Source: Nannocystis sp. RBIL2 (lineage in GTDB: Bacteria; Myxococcota_A; Polyangia; Nannocystales; Nannocystaceae). Taken from it: 64,000 nucleotides of DNA. The notes beneath the pieces are model-generated. The model did no database searches and was not told the DNA's origin. It saw only the letters and a list, made by a program, of their open reading frames with translations. The position numbers and the translations under genes are program-made. Below, one piece after another: positions 35,579-45,221 of the stretch (positions are counted from its first letter, which is position 1; every line of letters begins with the position of its first letter). Where the stretch lies: contig NZ_JAPNJW010000002.1 of NCBI RefSeq assembly GCF_026626745.1, forward strand, positions 2,380,151 to 2,444,150. The letters are read 5' to 3'.

Positions 35579-38293
35579 CTACTTGCGCACCCCTGGGCGC
35601 GCCAGCCACGGCGCGAACCAGCAAGCGCCGAGGGCCGCGCCGACCAGCGCGATGGCCAGGCCGAGCCCGAGGTCCCGCAGCGGCGCCATCTCGGACGCGA
35701 GCAGCACGAGGAACGCCGCCGCGAGCTGCAAGGCCGAGATCAGCGTGACCACGCCGATGTCGTCGACGGCCCGCACGCCGGCGTCCGGGGTCGTGTACGT
35801 CCGCGCGCGGAAGTTGAGGTGGATCGCAAAGTCGACGCCGGCGCCGACGGCGATGCAGGAGATCATGCTGGTGCCGACGCTGATCGGCATGCCGAGCAGG
35901 CCGAAGATCCCCATCGTCACGCACAGGCACCACACCGCCGGCACCAGCGCGAGCATCTGTCGCGCCAGCAGCAGCGTCAGCGCCAGGCCCACCAGCGACA
36001 CGCCGGTCGAGGTGAACAGGCTGCGCGTGACGCTCTCCGCGAACGCGGCGCCGATCACGGGCTGGCCCGTGAGACGTGTCTTGAAGGACAGGCCGCGACC
36101 CTCGCCGTCGGCCACGCGCCACTCGTCGTCGTCGAGCTCCGACAGCGCGCCCTTCACCGAGGCGCAGGTCGGACCGGCCGCGTCGGCTGGCGCCTGCAGC
36201 GGCAGGTCGAGCGCGCCGCAGCGGGCCTCGACCTGAAAGCGCGCCAGCGCGTCGTCCGCCCACGGCCCGAGGTGCTTGGCGACGAAGCCGATGCCCTCGG
36301 GATCCTTGGCGGCCAGGGTCGGCAGCTTGTCGCGCAGCAGCGCCTCGAGCTCGGCGCCGCGCGGCGTGACGATGCTGGCCGGATCGATCGCGTCGATCTC
36401 CTCGCGCGGCACGCCCTCGACCGGGCTGTCCTCGGAGTCGAGCGCGCGGTCGCGGACCTCCTTGAGCGCGGCGATCAGCGCCGACGACGGCGCGCTGGCC
36501 GGCGAGGCCTGCAGCAGCTTGTCGGCGTCGACGGGCCTTCCGAGGATCCGTGACAGCCGCTGCCCGACCTCCTGCACCTGGACCGCGCGCACCTTCGCGT
36601 CGCTGGTCGGCGCGATGACGAAGCCGCCGGTCGCGTGGCGATCGAGCAGCGTCCGCACCGCGTCGGCGACGACGACCTGCTGGTCGCCCGACATCGGCGC
36701 CAGCTTGATGTGGATCAAGGCCCCCGCGGTGTCCTCGGTGACCAGCTGCGCGACCGCGGGGTGACCCTGCAGCAGCGCGAACACCCGCGACGCGCGCCCC
36801 GGGGTCTCGGGCACGCCGCGGCGCCCGCCGAGCGCCTCGTTGAGCAGCGCGTGCGGCTCGACGATCGAGCGCACGTCGACCACGCCGTCGATCGCCCGCA
36901 CCTGCTCGGCGAGGTCGCGGATCTCTCGCAGCGCCGTCGGCTCGGCCAGCGCCTTGCGATCGGTGTCGCCGCGCTGCGCGGCCTCGACGGCGACCTGCAG
37001 GTACGTGGAGCCGCCGAAGTGCTCGTTGAAGAACCGGTTCGAGCGCATCGGCTCGCTGTCCTCCGAGAACACCTCGGTCGGGTCGGCGTCGGCCCGCAGC
37101 GTCGACGCCACGCCGGCGCCGACCAGCGCCAGCAGCAGCAACAGCCAGAGGTTCGGGCGCAGCCGCAGCGGCATCGCGCGCTCGGTCCGCGGCGGCATCA
37201 ACCTGTCCGGAAGGACCGACAGGATCGCCGGCAGCACGATCAGCGCCAGCGCCAGCAGCACCAGCACCCCGACGCCGGCGGTCACGCCGAACCGCTGCAT
37301 CGGCAGCTGCGGCATCATCGTCAGGGCGAAGAACGACACCGCGGTGGTCAGGCCGCTGAGCAGGACCGGCAGCCACAGCTCGCGCAGGGTCGCGCTCGCG
37401 CGCTCGCGGCTGGTGCCGCTCTGGCGCTGGTAGCCCGCGAGCATGTGCACGCCAAAGGCGCCGCCGAGCGCGACCATCAGCACCGGCATCGAGCTGCTGA
37501 CGATCGTCAACGCCTCGCCGAACACCCCGTGAGCGCCGAGCACCAGGCCGACGCCGAGGCCGGTGAGCACGAGGTTGATCCCCGCGGCGACGATGGTGCC
37601 GAGCAGCACCGCCGAGACCAGCACGAGCACGCCGATGACGATCGGCGACAGCTTGTCGAGGTCGGCGCGGCTGGCCGTGGCCGCCACGTCTTCGATGAAG
37701 GGCGCGCCGCCGAGGTGACTCTCGCCCTTCCAGGCGCTGCCCAGGGTGGCGCGGATCTCCCGGATCGTCGCCGAGCGGGCGTCGGCCGCCGCGGCGCGGT
37801 CCTCGTGGTGCATCAGGAACACCATCAGGGCCGCGGCCCGGCCGTCGCGCGAGACCATGGTGCCGACGGCGTCGGTCGAGCCGAGCACCTTCTCGCGGAT
37901 CTTCGCCTCGTCGCGCAGCGCCTCGGGCACCAGCTCGGCGATCTCGAGCCCGTCGTCGGTGACGCGCGGGTCGGGCAGATCGGCGAACGACAGCACCATG
38001 CGCACGCCGTCCTTGCGCGCGATCTCGCGGCCCAGCTCGCGCACCTCGTCGACCCGGTCCACAGCCAGCAGGTCGCCGTCGGGCTTCGTCAGGCCGACGA
38101 GGCCGACCTCGAGCACGCCGAAGCGCTTGGCGACCTCGCGGAACGCGACCACGTCGGGGTGGTCGGGCGGCAGGAACGCGAGCACGTCGTTGTCCTCGCG
38201 GATGGCCCCGAGGCCAGGGAGGATCAGCGCCGCCACGCCGACGGCGAGCGCGAGGATGGCCCAGCGGGCGCGGACGAACGGGTGGTCGCGCAT
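35579..38293 (-). CDS. RND/MMPL family exporter
   Basis: 904 residues, an inner-membrane transporter of the MMPL/HpnN type. TM1 is at about 10-28; two membrane bundles (about 228-385 and 760-895, five helices each) each contain conserved motifs (GGAFGVHMLAGYQRQSG; AVGAGVDFAIHLNFRART). Large periplasmic loops follow TM1 and TM7. Proton-driven members export lipids such as hopanoids and glycolipids. It starts 7 bases after the ilvE stop, and the LolA-like and porin genes follow, giving inner-membrane, periplasmic and outer-membrane parts in order. A sequence resembling the RCATGY family (ACGTGTCTTGAAGGACAGG) occurs near 36070. Confidence 0.9.
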   Translation of the reverse strand: MRDHPFVRARWAILALAVGVAALILPGLGAIREDNDVLAFLPPDHPDVVAFREVAKRFGVLEVGLVGLTKPDGDLLAVDRVDEVRELGREIARKDGVRMVLSFADLPDPRVTDDGLEIAELVPEALRDEAKIREKVLGSTDAVGTMVSRDGRAAALMVFLMHHEDRAAAADARSATIREIRATLGSAWKGESHLGGAPFIEDVAATASRADLDKLSPIVIGVLVLVSAVLLGTIVAAGINLVLTGLGVGLVLGAHGVFGEALTIVSSSMPVLMVALGGAFGVHMLAGYQRQSGTSRERASATLRELWLPVLLSGLTTAVSFFALTMMPQLPMQRFGVTAGVGVLVLLALALIVLPAILSVLPDRLMPPRTERAMPLRLRPNLWLLLLLALVGAGVASTLRADADPTEVFSEDSEPMRSNRFFNEHFGGSTYLQVAVEAAQRGDTDRKALAEPTALREIRDLAEQVRAIDGVVDVRSIVEPHALLNEALGGRRGVPETPGRASRVFALLQGHPAVAQLVTEDTAGALIHIKLAPMSGDQQVVVADAVRTLLDRHATGGFVIAPTSDAKVRAVQVQEVGQRLSRILGRPVDADKLLQASPASAPSSALIAALKEVRDRALDSEDSPVEGVPREEIDAIDPASIVTPRGAELEALLRDKLPTLAAKDPEGIGFVAKHLGPWADDALARFQVEARCGALDLPLQAPADAAGPTCASVKGALSELDDDEWRVADGEGRGLSFKTRLTGQPVIGAAFAESVTRSLFTSTGVSLVGLALTLLLARQMLALVPAVWCLCVTMGIFGLLGMPISVGTSMISCIAVGAGVDFAIHLNFRARTYTTPDAGVRAVDDIGVVTLISALQLAAAFLVLLASEMAPLRDLGLGLAIALVGAALGACWFAPWLARPGVRK

Positions 38294-38299
38294 GCCGGC

Positions 38300-39208
38300 T
38301 CACTCCCAGACGGGGGTCAGCCAGCCGCGGCGCGCCTCGACGCGGCCGCGGACCACGTTGTTGAAGTGCTCGGTGAGGCGAGCGGTGACGGGGCCGATGC
38401 CGCCGTTGCCGATCGTGCGCTTGTCGACCGAGCGGACCGCCTGGATCTGCGCCCCGGTGCCGCACAGGAACAGCTCGTCGGAGACGTACAGCTCGGTGCG
38501 ACCGATGACCCGCTCGACCACCTTGAGGCCGAGGTCCTCGGTCGCCAGGGCGATCAGCGAGCGGCGGGTGATGCCGTCGAGGTTGTCCTCGGTGCTCGGC
38601 GGGGTGTAGAGCACGTCGTCGCGGACGATGAACACGTGCTCGGCGCTGCCCTCCGAGACCTTGCCGTACTCGGTCAGGAAGATCGCCTCGTCGTAGCCGT
38701 TGTCGTGGGCCTCGCGGCGGGCCAGGGCGCTGTTGAGGTACAGGCCGGTCGCCTTGGTCCGGGCCGGGATCGCGTTGTCGGTCGCGCGCCGCCACGACGA
38801 CACGCACACGTCGATCGCGTCCTTCTCCATGTAGCGCTGCAGCGGCAGGCAGTAGATCGCCAGCACGCTGTCCTCCTCGCGCATCACCGGCGCCAGCTTG
38901 GTCGAGCCGTTCAGCACCAGCGGGCGCACGTAGACGTCGTGGTGGACCTCGTTGCGCCGCAGCAGCTCGCCGACGAGGCCGCAGGTCTCGGCGTGGTCGC
39001 CCGGCAGGCGCATGTGCAGCACCCGCGCCGAGTGCATCAGCCGGGTGATGTGGTCACTGACGCGGAACAGGTTGATCTGCCGCCCGTCGGCGGCCAGGTA
39101 GCCGCGGATCCCCCCGAAACAGCCGAGACCGTAATTCAGCGCGCGCGTGCGCACGCTGACGACCGCATCGGCGTCGTCGACGAACTTGCCATCGAGGTAG
39201 GTGACCAT
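38300..39208 (-). CDS. ilvE: branched-chain amino acid aminotransferase
   Basis: 302 residues, a complete class IV aminotransferase. Active-site landmarks are the PLP lysine K152 (ARTKATGLYLNS), Y93/R95 in HDVYVRPLVLNGS, the EGSAEHVFIV segment and LDGITRRSLIALA, typical of IlvE rather than D-amino-acid transaminase. It converts Leu, Ile and Val to their 2-keto acids with 2-oxoglutarate. In myxobacteria such keto acids feed branched fatty-acid (iso) synthesis, so placement just upstream of a putative lipid exporter may be meaningful, though this is inference. Confidence 0.93.
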   Translation of the reverse strand: MVTYLDGKFVDDADAVVSVRTRALNYGLGCFGGIRGYLAADGRQINLFRVSDHITRLMHSARVLHMRLPGDHAETCGLVGELLRRNEVHHDVYVRPLVLNGSTKLAPVMREEDSVLAIYCLPLQRYMEKDAIDVCVSSWRRATDNAIPARTKATGLYLNSALARREAHDNGYDEAIFLTEYGKVSEGSAEHVFIVRDDVLYTPPSTEDNLDGITRRSLIALATEDLGLKVVERVIGRTELYVSDELFLCGTGAQIQAVRSVDKRTIGNGGIGPVTARLTEHFNNVVRGRVEARRGWLTPVWE

Positions 39209-39330
39209 GCGGCGCGGAGGATGCCAGAGGAAACTGGCGGCTCGCCACTGCGCAGCCGCCTGCTCGCTGGCCGCGCTCCGCGGGTGCAGGCGCGAGCCAG
39301 CTCACGGAGCCGCGACGGCCGCAGCGCACC

Positions 39331-39351
39331 GACATGTCTCTTGGGACATCC
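39331..39351. repeat. RCATGY hairpin
   Basis: GACATGTC and GGGACATC flank a short loop in the gap between ilvE and the upstream PEGA/TPR gene. The rest of the gap (39209-39472) shows nothing else. Confidence 0.5.
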
Positions 39352-39472
39352 GAGATCCGGCGCTCGCTGCACATGCAAGCCGCGCGCGCCCGCGACTCCG
39401 GCGGGATTGCTGCCGGCCTGCCGCGGACAGCAGTCCGGCGCCGACGCGGCGACCGCGAGGGGCTCGGCCACC

Positions 39473-41110
39473 TCAGAACCGGCCCGCGAGCGACCAGCCG
39501 GCCAGGCCGGGGGCGGCCCACGGCGCGGTTGCGAACGCGCGCGCGCGCTTGCGGCGGTCGGCGGCGTCGTGGAGGAGCGCGATCCCGGAGAACAACACCA
39601 GGCCCGCGCCCAGGCCGGTGAACAGGGCCGCCGCGATCCGCTGGGGGTCGGTCCGCTCGAGGCGGGCCGCGGTCACCCGCAGCTCGGGATGGTCGAGCAG
39701 CCGCTCGCGCTCGCCGAGGGCGAAGCCCAGCCAGCCGCCGCCCCCGGCCAGCAGCACCCCGCCGAGCCCGAGCTCGAACACCAGGGCGCGCCGCCGGGCC
39801 CGGAACGCCAGCGGCAGGAGCGTGGCGATCGAGCCGATGCTCGCGCCCGCGATCACCCCGCCGGCAGTGTGAAGGTCGCCGGCGCGCTCGAGGTCGCGGT
39901 GCCACTGGGCCGCCGGGTACGTCGCCTCGATCGCCGCCGCCGCCGCCGGATCGATCTCCGTCGCGCCCGGCTCCACGCCGGCCTCCTCGTGGGCCGCCGC
40001 GTCGCGCCGCTCCGCCCGCTTCTCGCGGTTGGCCGCGGCGACCAGGAGGCCGACGCCGGTGAAGTACGTGGCGATGAACGCGCCGAACAGCCCGAACATC
40101 AGCTTGGGGTCGCGCTTCACTTGCTGGTCGTCGACCGGCTTGCGCCGGGCCAGCGCGACGTCGATCGGCGGCTGACCTGTTCGAATGGCCAGGTCGATGT
40201 CGGCCCCGTGCCGGCGCGCCCGCACCTGCAGCCGCCACACCCCCGGCGTCAGCGTGACCGTCGCCGTCGGGCCCGCGAGCGGGCGCTCCAGCGCGAACGG
40301 CGAGGCGTGGTCGAGCGCGTGCAGCCGGAGCTGCCCGCCGCGGAGCGCCCGCTCCGGCGAGAACCGCAGGTCGACGACGACCTTGCGTCGGTGCAGCTGC
40401 AACGACCACGACGACGTCGCCTCGGCGACCAGCCGCGCCGGCGCGAAGCCGGGCACGTCGAGGTCGACCTGCCAGCGGCCGGGGTCGAGGTGGAGGCCGG
40501 CGGCGGGCCGACCGATGAGCTCGAAGCTGTCCCCGGGGACAGCTTCGCCCGCCGGCCCGAGCCGACGCAGGGAGAGCCGGGCCGCCGCCAGGGTCGCCTC
40601 CGGCACCGCCTGCGACCCCTCGAGCACCTGCAGCTGCACGTGGACAGTCGCCTGCAGCTCGCGCTCGCGGGCGGCCTCCAGGTGGCGACGGACCGCCTCG
40701 GACAGCGGACCTGCGGCGCTCATCCGCCGCACACACTCGTCGAGCAGGCGCAGCGCGAGCGCGTGCTGATCGGCCCGCGAGCGGGCGATCGCCGCGTGAT
40801 AGAGGAACCGCGGATCCCCGGTGGTCTGCCCCTGGGCCTCGTAGATCTGCGCCGCCTCGGCGAACCGCCCGCTGGCCGCCAGCTCCTGCGCGTGGCCCAG
40901 CGCCGTCACCGGCGGGGCGGCGAGCTCCGGCGGCGGGCGCTCGACGTCGACCGCGACCTCGACCGGCGCGACCGCGACCACCGGACCGTCCTCCGCCACC
41001 GGCTGGTTCGCGCCGGCCACCGGCGGCACGCCGGCGACCACCAGCGCCAGAGCGACGGCGGCCGCCCAACTGTTCGCAGCGATCGTCGCGTTCGGCCGGA
41101 TCGATCCCAT
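39473..41110 (-). CDS. TPR/PEGA-type membrane protein
   Basis: 545 residues. The N-terminal hydrophobic segment exports the protein. Residues about 65-160 look like TPR helices (AQELAASGRFAEAAQIYEAQ, HAALALRLLDECVRRM-like). Residues about 165-325 are beta-rich with PEGA-like strands (DLDVPGFAPARLVAE, LTPGVWRLQVRARR). Three membrane segments follow (about 353-372, 438-470, 505-525). This architecture is frequent in myxobacteria and its role is unknown. A perfect 24-base palindrome (arms GAAGCTGTCCCC, 40523-40546) sits in frame and encodes part of GEAVPGDSFEL, perhaps a repeat inserted in the gene. Confidence 0.75.
   Translation of the reverse strand: MGSIRPNATIAANSWAAAVALALVVAGVPPVAGANQPVAEDGPVVAVAPVEVAVDVERPPPELAAPPVTALGHAQELAASGRFAEAAQIYEAQGQTTGDPRFLYHAAIARSRADQHALALRLLDECVRRMSAAGPLSEAVRRHLEAARERELQATVHVQLQVLEGSQAVPEATLAAARLSLRRLGPAGEAVPGDSFELIGRPAAGLHLDPGRWQVDLDVPGFAPARLVAEATSSWSLQLHRRKVVVDLRFSPERALRGGQLRLHALDHASPFALERPLAGPTATVTLTPGVWRLQVRARRHGADIDLAIRTGQPPIDVALARRKPVDDQQVKRDPKLMFGLFGAFIATYFTGVGLLVAAANREKRAERRDAAAHEEAGVEPGATEIDPAAAAAIEATYPAAQWHRDLERAGDLHTAGGVIAGASIGSIATLLPLAFRARRRALVFELGLGGVLLAGGGGWLGFALGERERLLDHPELRVTAARLERTDPQRIAAALFTGLGAGLVLFSGIALLHDAADRRKRARAFATAPWAAPGLAGWSLAGRF
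40523..40546. repeat. 24-base perfect palindrome inside gene
   Basis: GAAGCTGTCCCC followed at once by its reverse complement. The inner GTCCCC/GGGGAC resembles the RCATGY family without the CATG. It codes in frame within the PEGA/TPR gene. Confidence 0.8.
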
Positions 41111-41251
41111 CGCCGCGATGGTGCCAGGTTTCGGCCGAGGCGACGAGCCCGAGCGGATCGGTGGGGGCGCTTGACAGGAGCGACCGTCCGCGACCGGGAA
41201 CAGCAGCTCTCACCTCGAGGGGCTTCCGCGACAGCCGGCTGCCCCGCGGCC

Positions 41252-41308
41252 CCAAGGACATGTCTAATAAGACATGTCTGAACAAGCATGCCCGTTCGGA
41301 CATGCCCC
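41252..41308. repeat. RCATGY cluster after tolC-like gene
   Basis: AGGACATGTCT-AATA-AGACATGTCT, then GCATGCCC-GTTC-GGACATGCCCC. It lies 10 bases beyond the stop of the TolC-like gene on the minus strand and before the next start, a terminator position. Confidence 0.65.
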
Positions 41309-41317
41309 GACCCTCTC

Positions 41318-42682
41318 TCAGATCGCCGAGAAGCCGAGCGCCTGTTCGACCCCGGCGAGGGCCACGTGGTAGGCCGAGAGCGCGCGGAAGTAGGCCAGGT
41401 AGACCAGCACGCGGGCCTCCTGGGCGCGCACCGCGACCAGGAACGGCGATTGATTGGCGAGGAAGGCCTGGCGCGCGTCCTCGTAGACCGCGTCGGCGGT
41501 GGGCAGCAGCTCGCCCTCGTACAGGCGCAGCTGCGACTGCTGGAACGACGCCAGAGCGACCGCGTCGGCCAGCTGGCGGGCGATCTCGTGGGCCAGCGCC
41601 GCGCCCTCCTGATCGATCTGCTCGCGGGTCGCCCGAACCTCCGCCATCGGGCCCTGCTGGCGGTTCAAGATCGGCACCTCGAGCGACAGCATGAAGAACG
41701 CGCCCCACATCGGCTTGCCGCCGGGCACCATGTCCGGGCCGGCCGACACCACCATGTCGGGGGCCCGGTTGGCGCGGGCCAGCCGCTCCTCTTTGTTCAC
41801 CACCTCGCGCGTGCTCTTCAGGCGGGCCAGCTCGGGCCGCTGGCGCAGCGCCTCGACGATCAGGTGGTCGTAGGCGGCCAGGAATTCGTTGCGCCAGTCG
41901 TCGTTGTGCAGGTCGAGCCAGCTCGGCGGCCGGTCGCGCGCCGGCGACACCAGCTCGAGCTCGACGCTCGGCGGGTTGCCGAGCAGGCTGTTGAGGCGGA
42001 TGTCGGCCTGGAGGTGCTCGAACTTGGCCTGCTCGAGCGCCTGGCGGGCGTGCAGGCGGGTCGTGTTGGCCTCGAGCACGTCGGCGCGGGGGATGTCACC
42101 GGGCAGCGCCTCGGCCTGGCCGAGCAGCTCGTCGACGCTGCGGATCAGCGCGATGAACTGCGCCTCGCGCTCCTGGGCGAAGAACGCCTCCATGTACGTG
42201 CGCCGGGCCTCCGCGCGCAGCGTCGCCGCCAGGATCCGCAGGTCCGCCTCGTGGACCCCCACCTGCGCGCCGGCGACCTCGACCCGGCGGCGCCGCTTGC
42301 CGAGCTCGAACGTCTGCGTGATCCCGAAGCGATAGGTGTACTCGGCGGTGCCGTTGTCCGAGAGGATGTACGGGTTCGGGATCGACGAGCGCTGCGTCAG
42401 CACGCGGGCGTCGAGCACCCCGCGCTGGGCCTTGAGCGCCGCCATCCGCGGGTGGTTCGTCTCGACGGTGCGGACCACCCGCTCGACCGTCCAGCGCTGC
42501 ACCGGTCCGGGCCGCAGCGGCGCCGGGGCCAGCTCGCGCGGCTCCGGCTTGCCCAGAGTCCGCGTGCCGGCCGGGGGGACGCCCGTGGTCGCCGGCGGCC
42601 CGGCCGCGGCCTGGCTCATACCTGTCCCAAAGTACAGCATGGCGACGCACGCCGGGGCGCGGAGCGAGGCGAAGAACGACAT
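41318..42682 (-). CDS. TolC-family outer-membrane efflux protein
   Basis: 454 residues from the ATG (MSFFASLRAP) that has GAGGAAG 5-11 bases upstream; the longer frame lacks such a site. Signal-like segment at residues 7-27. The body has the paired long helices of the family (WTVERVVRTVETNHPRMAAL; ARQLADAVALASFQQSQLRL; ALSAYHVALAGVEQALG) and the strand SIPNPYILSDNGTAEYTYRF. TolC proteins form the outer-membrane channel of efflux pumps or CusC-like metal exporters; no periplasmic adaptor or inner-membrane pump is adjacent, so it may serve a pump encoded elsewhere. Confidence 0.9.
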   Translation of the reverse strand: MSFFASLRAPACVAMLYFGTGMSQAAAGPPATTGVPPAGTRTLGKPEPRELAPAPLRPGPVQRWTVERVVRTVETNHPRMAALKAQRGVLDARVLTQRSSIPNPYILSDNGTAEYTYRFGITQTFELGKRRRRVEVAGAQVGVHEADLRILAATLRAEARRTYMEAFFAQEREAQFIALIRSVDELLGQAEALPGDIPRADVLEANTTRLHARQALEQAKFEHLQADIRLNSLLGNPPSVELELVSPARDRPPSWLDLHNDDWRNEFLAAYDHLIVEALRQRPELARLKSTREVVNKEERLARANRAPDMVVSAGPDMVPGGKPMWGAFFMLSLEVPILNRQQGPMAEVRATREQIDQEGAALAHEIARQLADAVALASFQQSQLRLYEGELLPTADAVYEDARQAFLANQSPFLVAVRAQEARVLVYLAYFRALSAYHVALAGVEQALGFSAI

Positions 42683-43139
42683 GGACTTCCTCGTTGTACA
42701 CCGGGATCTCCCGGACGGCCGATGCATGCTGCGTTCTTCATGGGCGAAAACGCGCATGCATGCATCGTCCGAGCCGCGGTGCGGTGATTCGCCGGCGCGC
42801 CGCGAATAACCGCACCCGCGTCGCGCCGAATCGCATGCGTGCTACGAACAATGGCGCGCTCGTTCGCACTCGGGCCTGCCGCGCATTGCAGCGACCTCGC
42901 ACGAGCGGCCTGAATCGACCGCCATGTGCGGTCGCGGCCACGGGCGGCGGCAGCGCGCGGCGGGCCGGGCCGAAGGCCCCGGCGAAGCCCGCAGGGCTGT
43001 GCGCTGGATCGCGGTCGGGTCGCGCGGCGCGCTGGACCCCGCGCCGGCCGGCGTGATCCTGGCGGGGCGCATAGTCCCCAGGGCGGGCGACGGCCGCGCG
43101 ACGGCGGTGGGCGCCGCGCCCGGCGCTATCGATGGAGTC
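42683..43139. promoter_or_regulatory. divergent promoter region of tolC-like and HTTM genes
   Basis: 457 bases. Several CATGC-containing repeats occur near the left end (GCGCATGCATGCAT at 42747-42763, CGCATGCG at 42832), unlike the RCATGYCC family. They could be regulator sites for the efflux gene. No gene is evident. Confidence 0.4.
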
Positions 43140-44645
43140 ATGGACGTCAACTCCTCGTCCCAATCCATCACTCGCCGCGAAGAGGTCCAGGCCGCGACCA
43201 GCGGCTCCGGGGCCGCGGTGTCCGGCCTCGGCCTGCGGACCCGGGTGCCGCTGCTGGAGCGCCTGTTCGCGCCGGTCGACATCGCCTCCCTGGTGTGTTT
43301 CCGGGTCGCGTTCGGCCTGCTGATGCTCGTCGACCTGTGGCGCTATTACGGCAAGATCGGCGCGACCTACATCCAGCCGGGCTTTCACTTCACCTATTAC
43401 GGATTCGATTGGGTGCAGCCCTGGCCGGGCGACGGCATGTACGTGCATTTCCTCGTGCTCGCCCTCGCCGCCGCCTGCGTGATGATCGGCTTCTGCTACC
43501 GCGTCGCCGCCACCGTGTTCTTCCTCGGCTTCAGCTACTGGTTTTTGCTCGAGCAGGCGCGCTACCTCAATCACTTCTATCTGCTCGCCCTGATCGCCTT
43601 CGTCATGATCTTCGTCCCGGCGGCCCGCGCGTTCTCCGTCGACGCCTGGCTGCGGCCGCGGCAGCGCGCGACCAAGGCGCCCTCCTGGGCCCTGTGGTTC
43701 GTCCGCTTCCAGATCGCCGTCCCCTACGCGTTCGGCGGCATCGCCAAGCTCAACGGCGATTGGTTGCAGGGCGAGCCGATGCGCATGTGGCTGGCCGCGC
43801 GCGCCCACCGACCGGTCATCGGGCCGCTCTTCACTCAGGAGTGGGTCGTCTATTTCTTCAGCTGGGGCGGCATGCTGTTCGACCTGCTGATCGTCCCCGG
43901 CCTCTTGTGGCGCAAGTCGCGACCGTTCGCGTTCGTCGCCGCCCTGCTGTTCAACCTGATCAACGGCTACGTGTTCACGATCGGCATCTTCCCGTGGGTG
44001 ATGGCCGCCGCCACCCTGATGTTCTTCGAGCCCGACTGGCCGCGACGGTTCGGCCACTTCGTCTCCCGCGTGCTCGGCCTCAAGACCCGCGCTCGCTTCG
44101 ACCCGTGGCTCGCAGTGCGCTCGCGCCCGCCGGTCACCCTCTCGCTGCGCCCCGGCCTGCGCCGCGGGCAGCGGGTGACCCTCGCGCTGTTGGCCACGTA
44201 CTGCGGCTTCCAGCTGCTGTTCCCGCTGCGTCACTGGCTCTACCCCGGCGACGTCGCGTGGACCGAGGAGGGCCACAAGTTCTCGTGGCGGATGAAGCTG
44301 CGCGACAAGGAGTCGCGGGTCCGCTTCCTCGCCACCGACCCGCACGAGGAGCGGACGTGGGAGGTCGACGCGCGCCAGTACCTCACCAGCTGGCAGCGCA
44401 CCGAGATGTCGGCCCGACCGGAGATGATCCTGCAGTTCGCGCATCACCTCGCGGCCGACCTGCGCGCGCAGGGCCACGAGGACATCCAGATCCGCGCGAT
44501 CGCCAGCGTGTCGCTGAACGGTCGCCCGCCTCAATTGATGATCGATCCCGAGATCGACCTCGCAAGGGAGCCGCGATCGATCTGGCCGGCGCGGTGGATC
44601 TTGCCGATGGCCGAGCCGGCCCTCGCGCCCGAGCGGCACCTCTGA
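43140..44645 (+). CDS. HTTM (vitamin K-dependent gamma-carboxylase-like) membrane protein
   Basis: 501 residues. The first 320 residues match the HTTM domain: FRVAFGLLMLVDLWRYY, WFLLEQARYLNHFYLLALIAF, VRFQIAVPYAFGGIAKLNGDWLQGEPM, with about six membrane helices. The final 130 residues form a soluble domain (WRMKLRDKESRVRFLATDP and onward). Eukaryotic relatives carboxylate Glu using vitamin K; in bacteria the function is mostly unknown, though such proteins may be carboxylases, and the KLNGDW lysine is kept. An ATG overlapping GGAG was chosen. Its 3' end is 13 bases from a convergent lipoprotein gene. Confidence 0.85.
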   Translation: MDVNSSSQSITRREEVQAATSGSGAAVSGLGLRTRVPLLERLFAPVDIASLVCFRVAFGLLMLVDLWRYYGKIGATYIQPGFHFTYYGFDWVQPWPGDGMYVHFLVLALAAACVMIGFCYRVAATVFFLGFSYWFLLEQARYLNHFYLLALIAFVMIFVPAARAFSVDAWLRPRQRATKAPSWALWFVRFQIAVPYAFGGIAKLNGDWLQGEPMRMWLAARAHRPVIGPLFTQEWVVYFFSWGGMLFDLLIVPGLLWRKSRPFAFVAALLFNLINGYVFTIGIFPWVMAAATLMFFEPDWPRRFGHFVSRVLGLKTRARFDPWLAVRSRPPVTLSLRPGLRRGQRVTLALLATYCGFQLLFPLRHWLYPGDVAWTEEGHKFSWRMKLRDKESRVRFLATDPHEERTWEVDARQYLTSWQRTEMSARPEMILQFAHHLAADLRAQGHEDIQIRAIASVSLNGRPPQLMIDPEIDLAREPRSIWPARWILPMAEPALAPERHL

Positions 44646-44658
44646 CCCGATGCGCGTC

Positions 44659-45216
44659 TCAGGGCACGTCGAACTGCTGCGAGAAGCCGGCCACCTGGAT
44701 CGACCAGGTGCCGCTCGTCAGGTTCGACAGCTCGGCCGAGATGGTGTACTTGCACACGCAATTATCCATCGGGTTGCCGCCGATGTCATAGACGACGAGG
44801 ATGGTGTTGTTGGCCAGCAGCTTGACGTTGGGGGAGAACGTCAGGTTGCAGGCCGCGTCGTGGCCGAGCTCGGTGAAGCGGATGTGGCCCGGGCCGATCA
44901 CGTCGACCACCAGCGAGCCGACGGCGTCCTCCATGTCGGGGCAGAACGCCATCTGCTGGCCGACGTCGACCCCGCATTCCAGCGCCGAAGTCTCGCAGGA
45001 GGGGGCGGCCTCGGTGGTGGTGCTGCTGGTCGGCTCGGCGGTGCCTTCCGAGGTCGTGGCCGCCGTCGTCGACGGCTCCTCGGTGGTGGTCGAGGTCGTG
45101 GTCGACGTGCCGGTCGACTCGGTGGTGCCGGTGGTCGAGCTGGACTCGGTCGAATCGGAGGTGGAGCCGCACGCCGAGATCAGGGCGACGGCCAGGACAA
45201 TGAATGGGCGGTGCAT
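44659..45216 (-). CDS. lipoprotein with Thr/Ser linker
   Basis: 185 residues from MHRPFIVLAVALISACGST (lipobox Cys16). A Ser/Thr/Glu linker runs to about residue 70. The C-terminal domain (about 75-185) holds a few Cys and beta strands (DAVGSLVVDVIGPGHIRF; NTILVVYDIGG; TISAELSNLTSGTWSIQVAG), suggesting an exported beta-sandwich. No family recognised. It starts 5 bases after the stop of the winged-helix gene on the same strand, so the pair is likely an operon. Confidence 0.8.
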   Translation of the reverse strand: MHRPFIVLAVALISACGSTSDSTESSSTTGTTESTGTSTTTSTTTEEPSTTAATTSEGTAEPTSSTTTEAAPSCETSALECGVDVGQQMAFCPDMEDAVGSLVVDVIGPGHIRFTELGHDAACNLTFSPNVKLLANNTILVVYDIGGNPMDNCVCKYTISAELSNLTSGTWSIQVAGFSQQFDVP

Positions 45217-45221
45217 GACCC

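Noticed and set aside
36635..41281. Plus-strand frame of 1548 codons
   Set aside because: Spans three well-supported minus-strand genes; His/Arg/Gln-rich shadow, not a giant protein.
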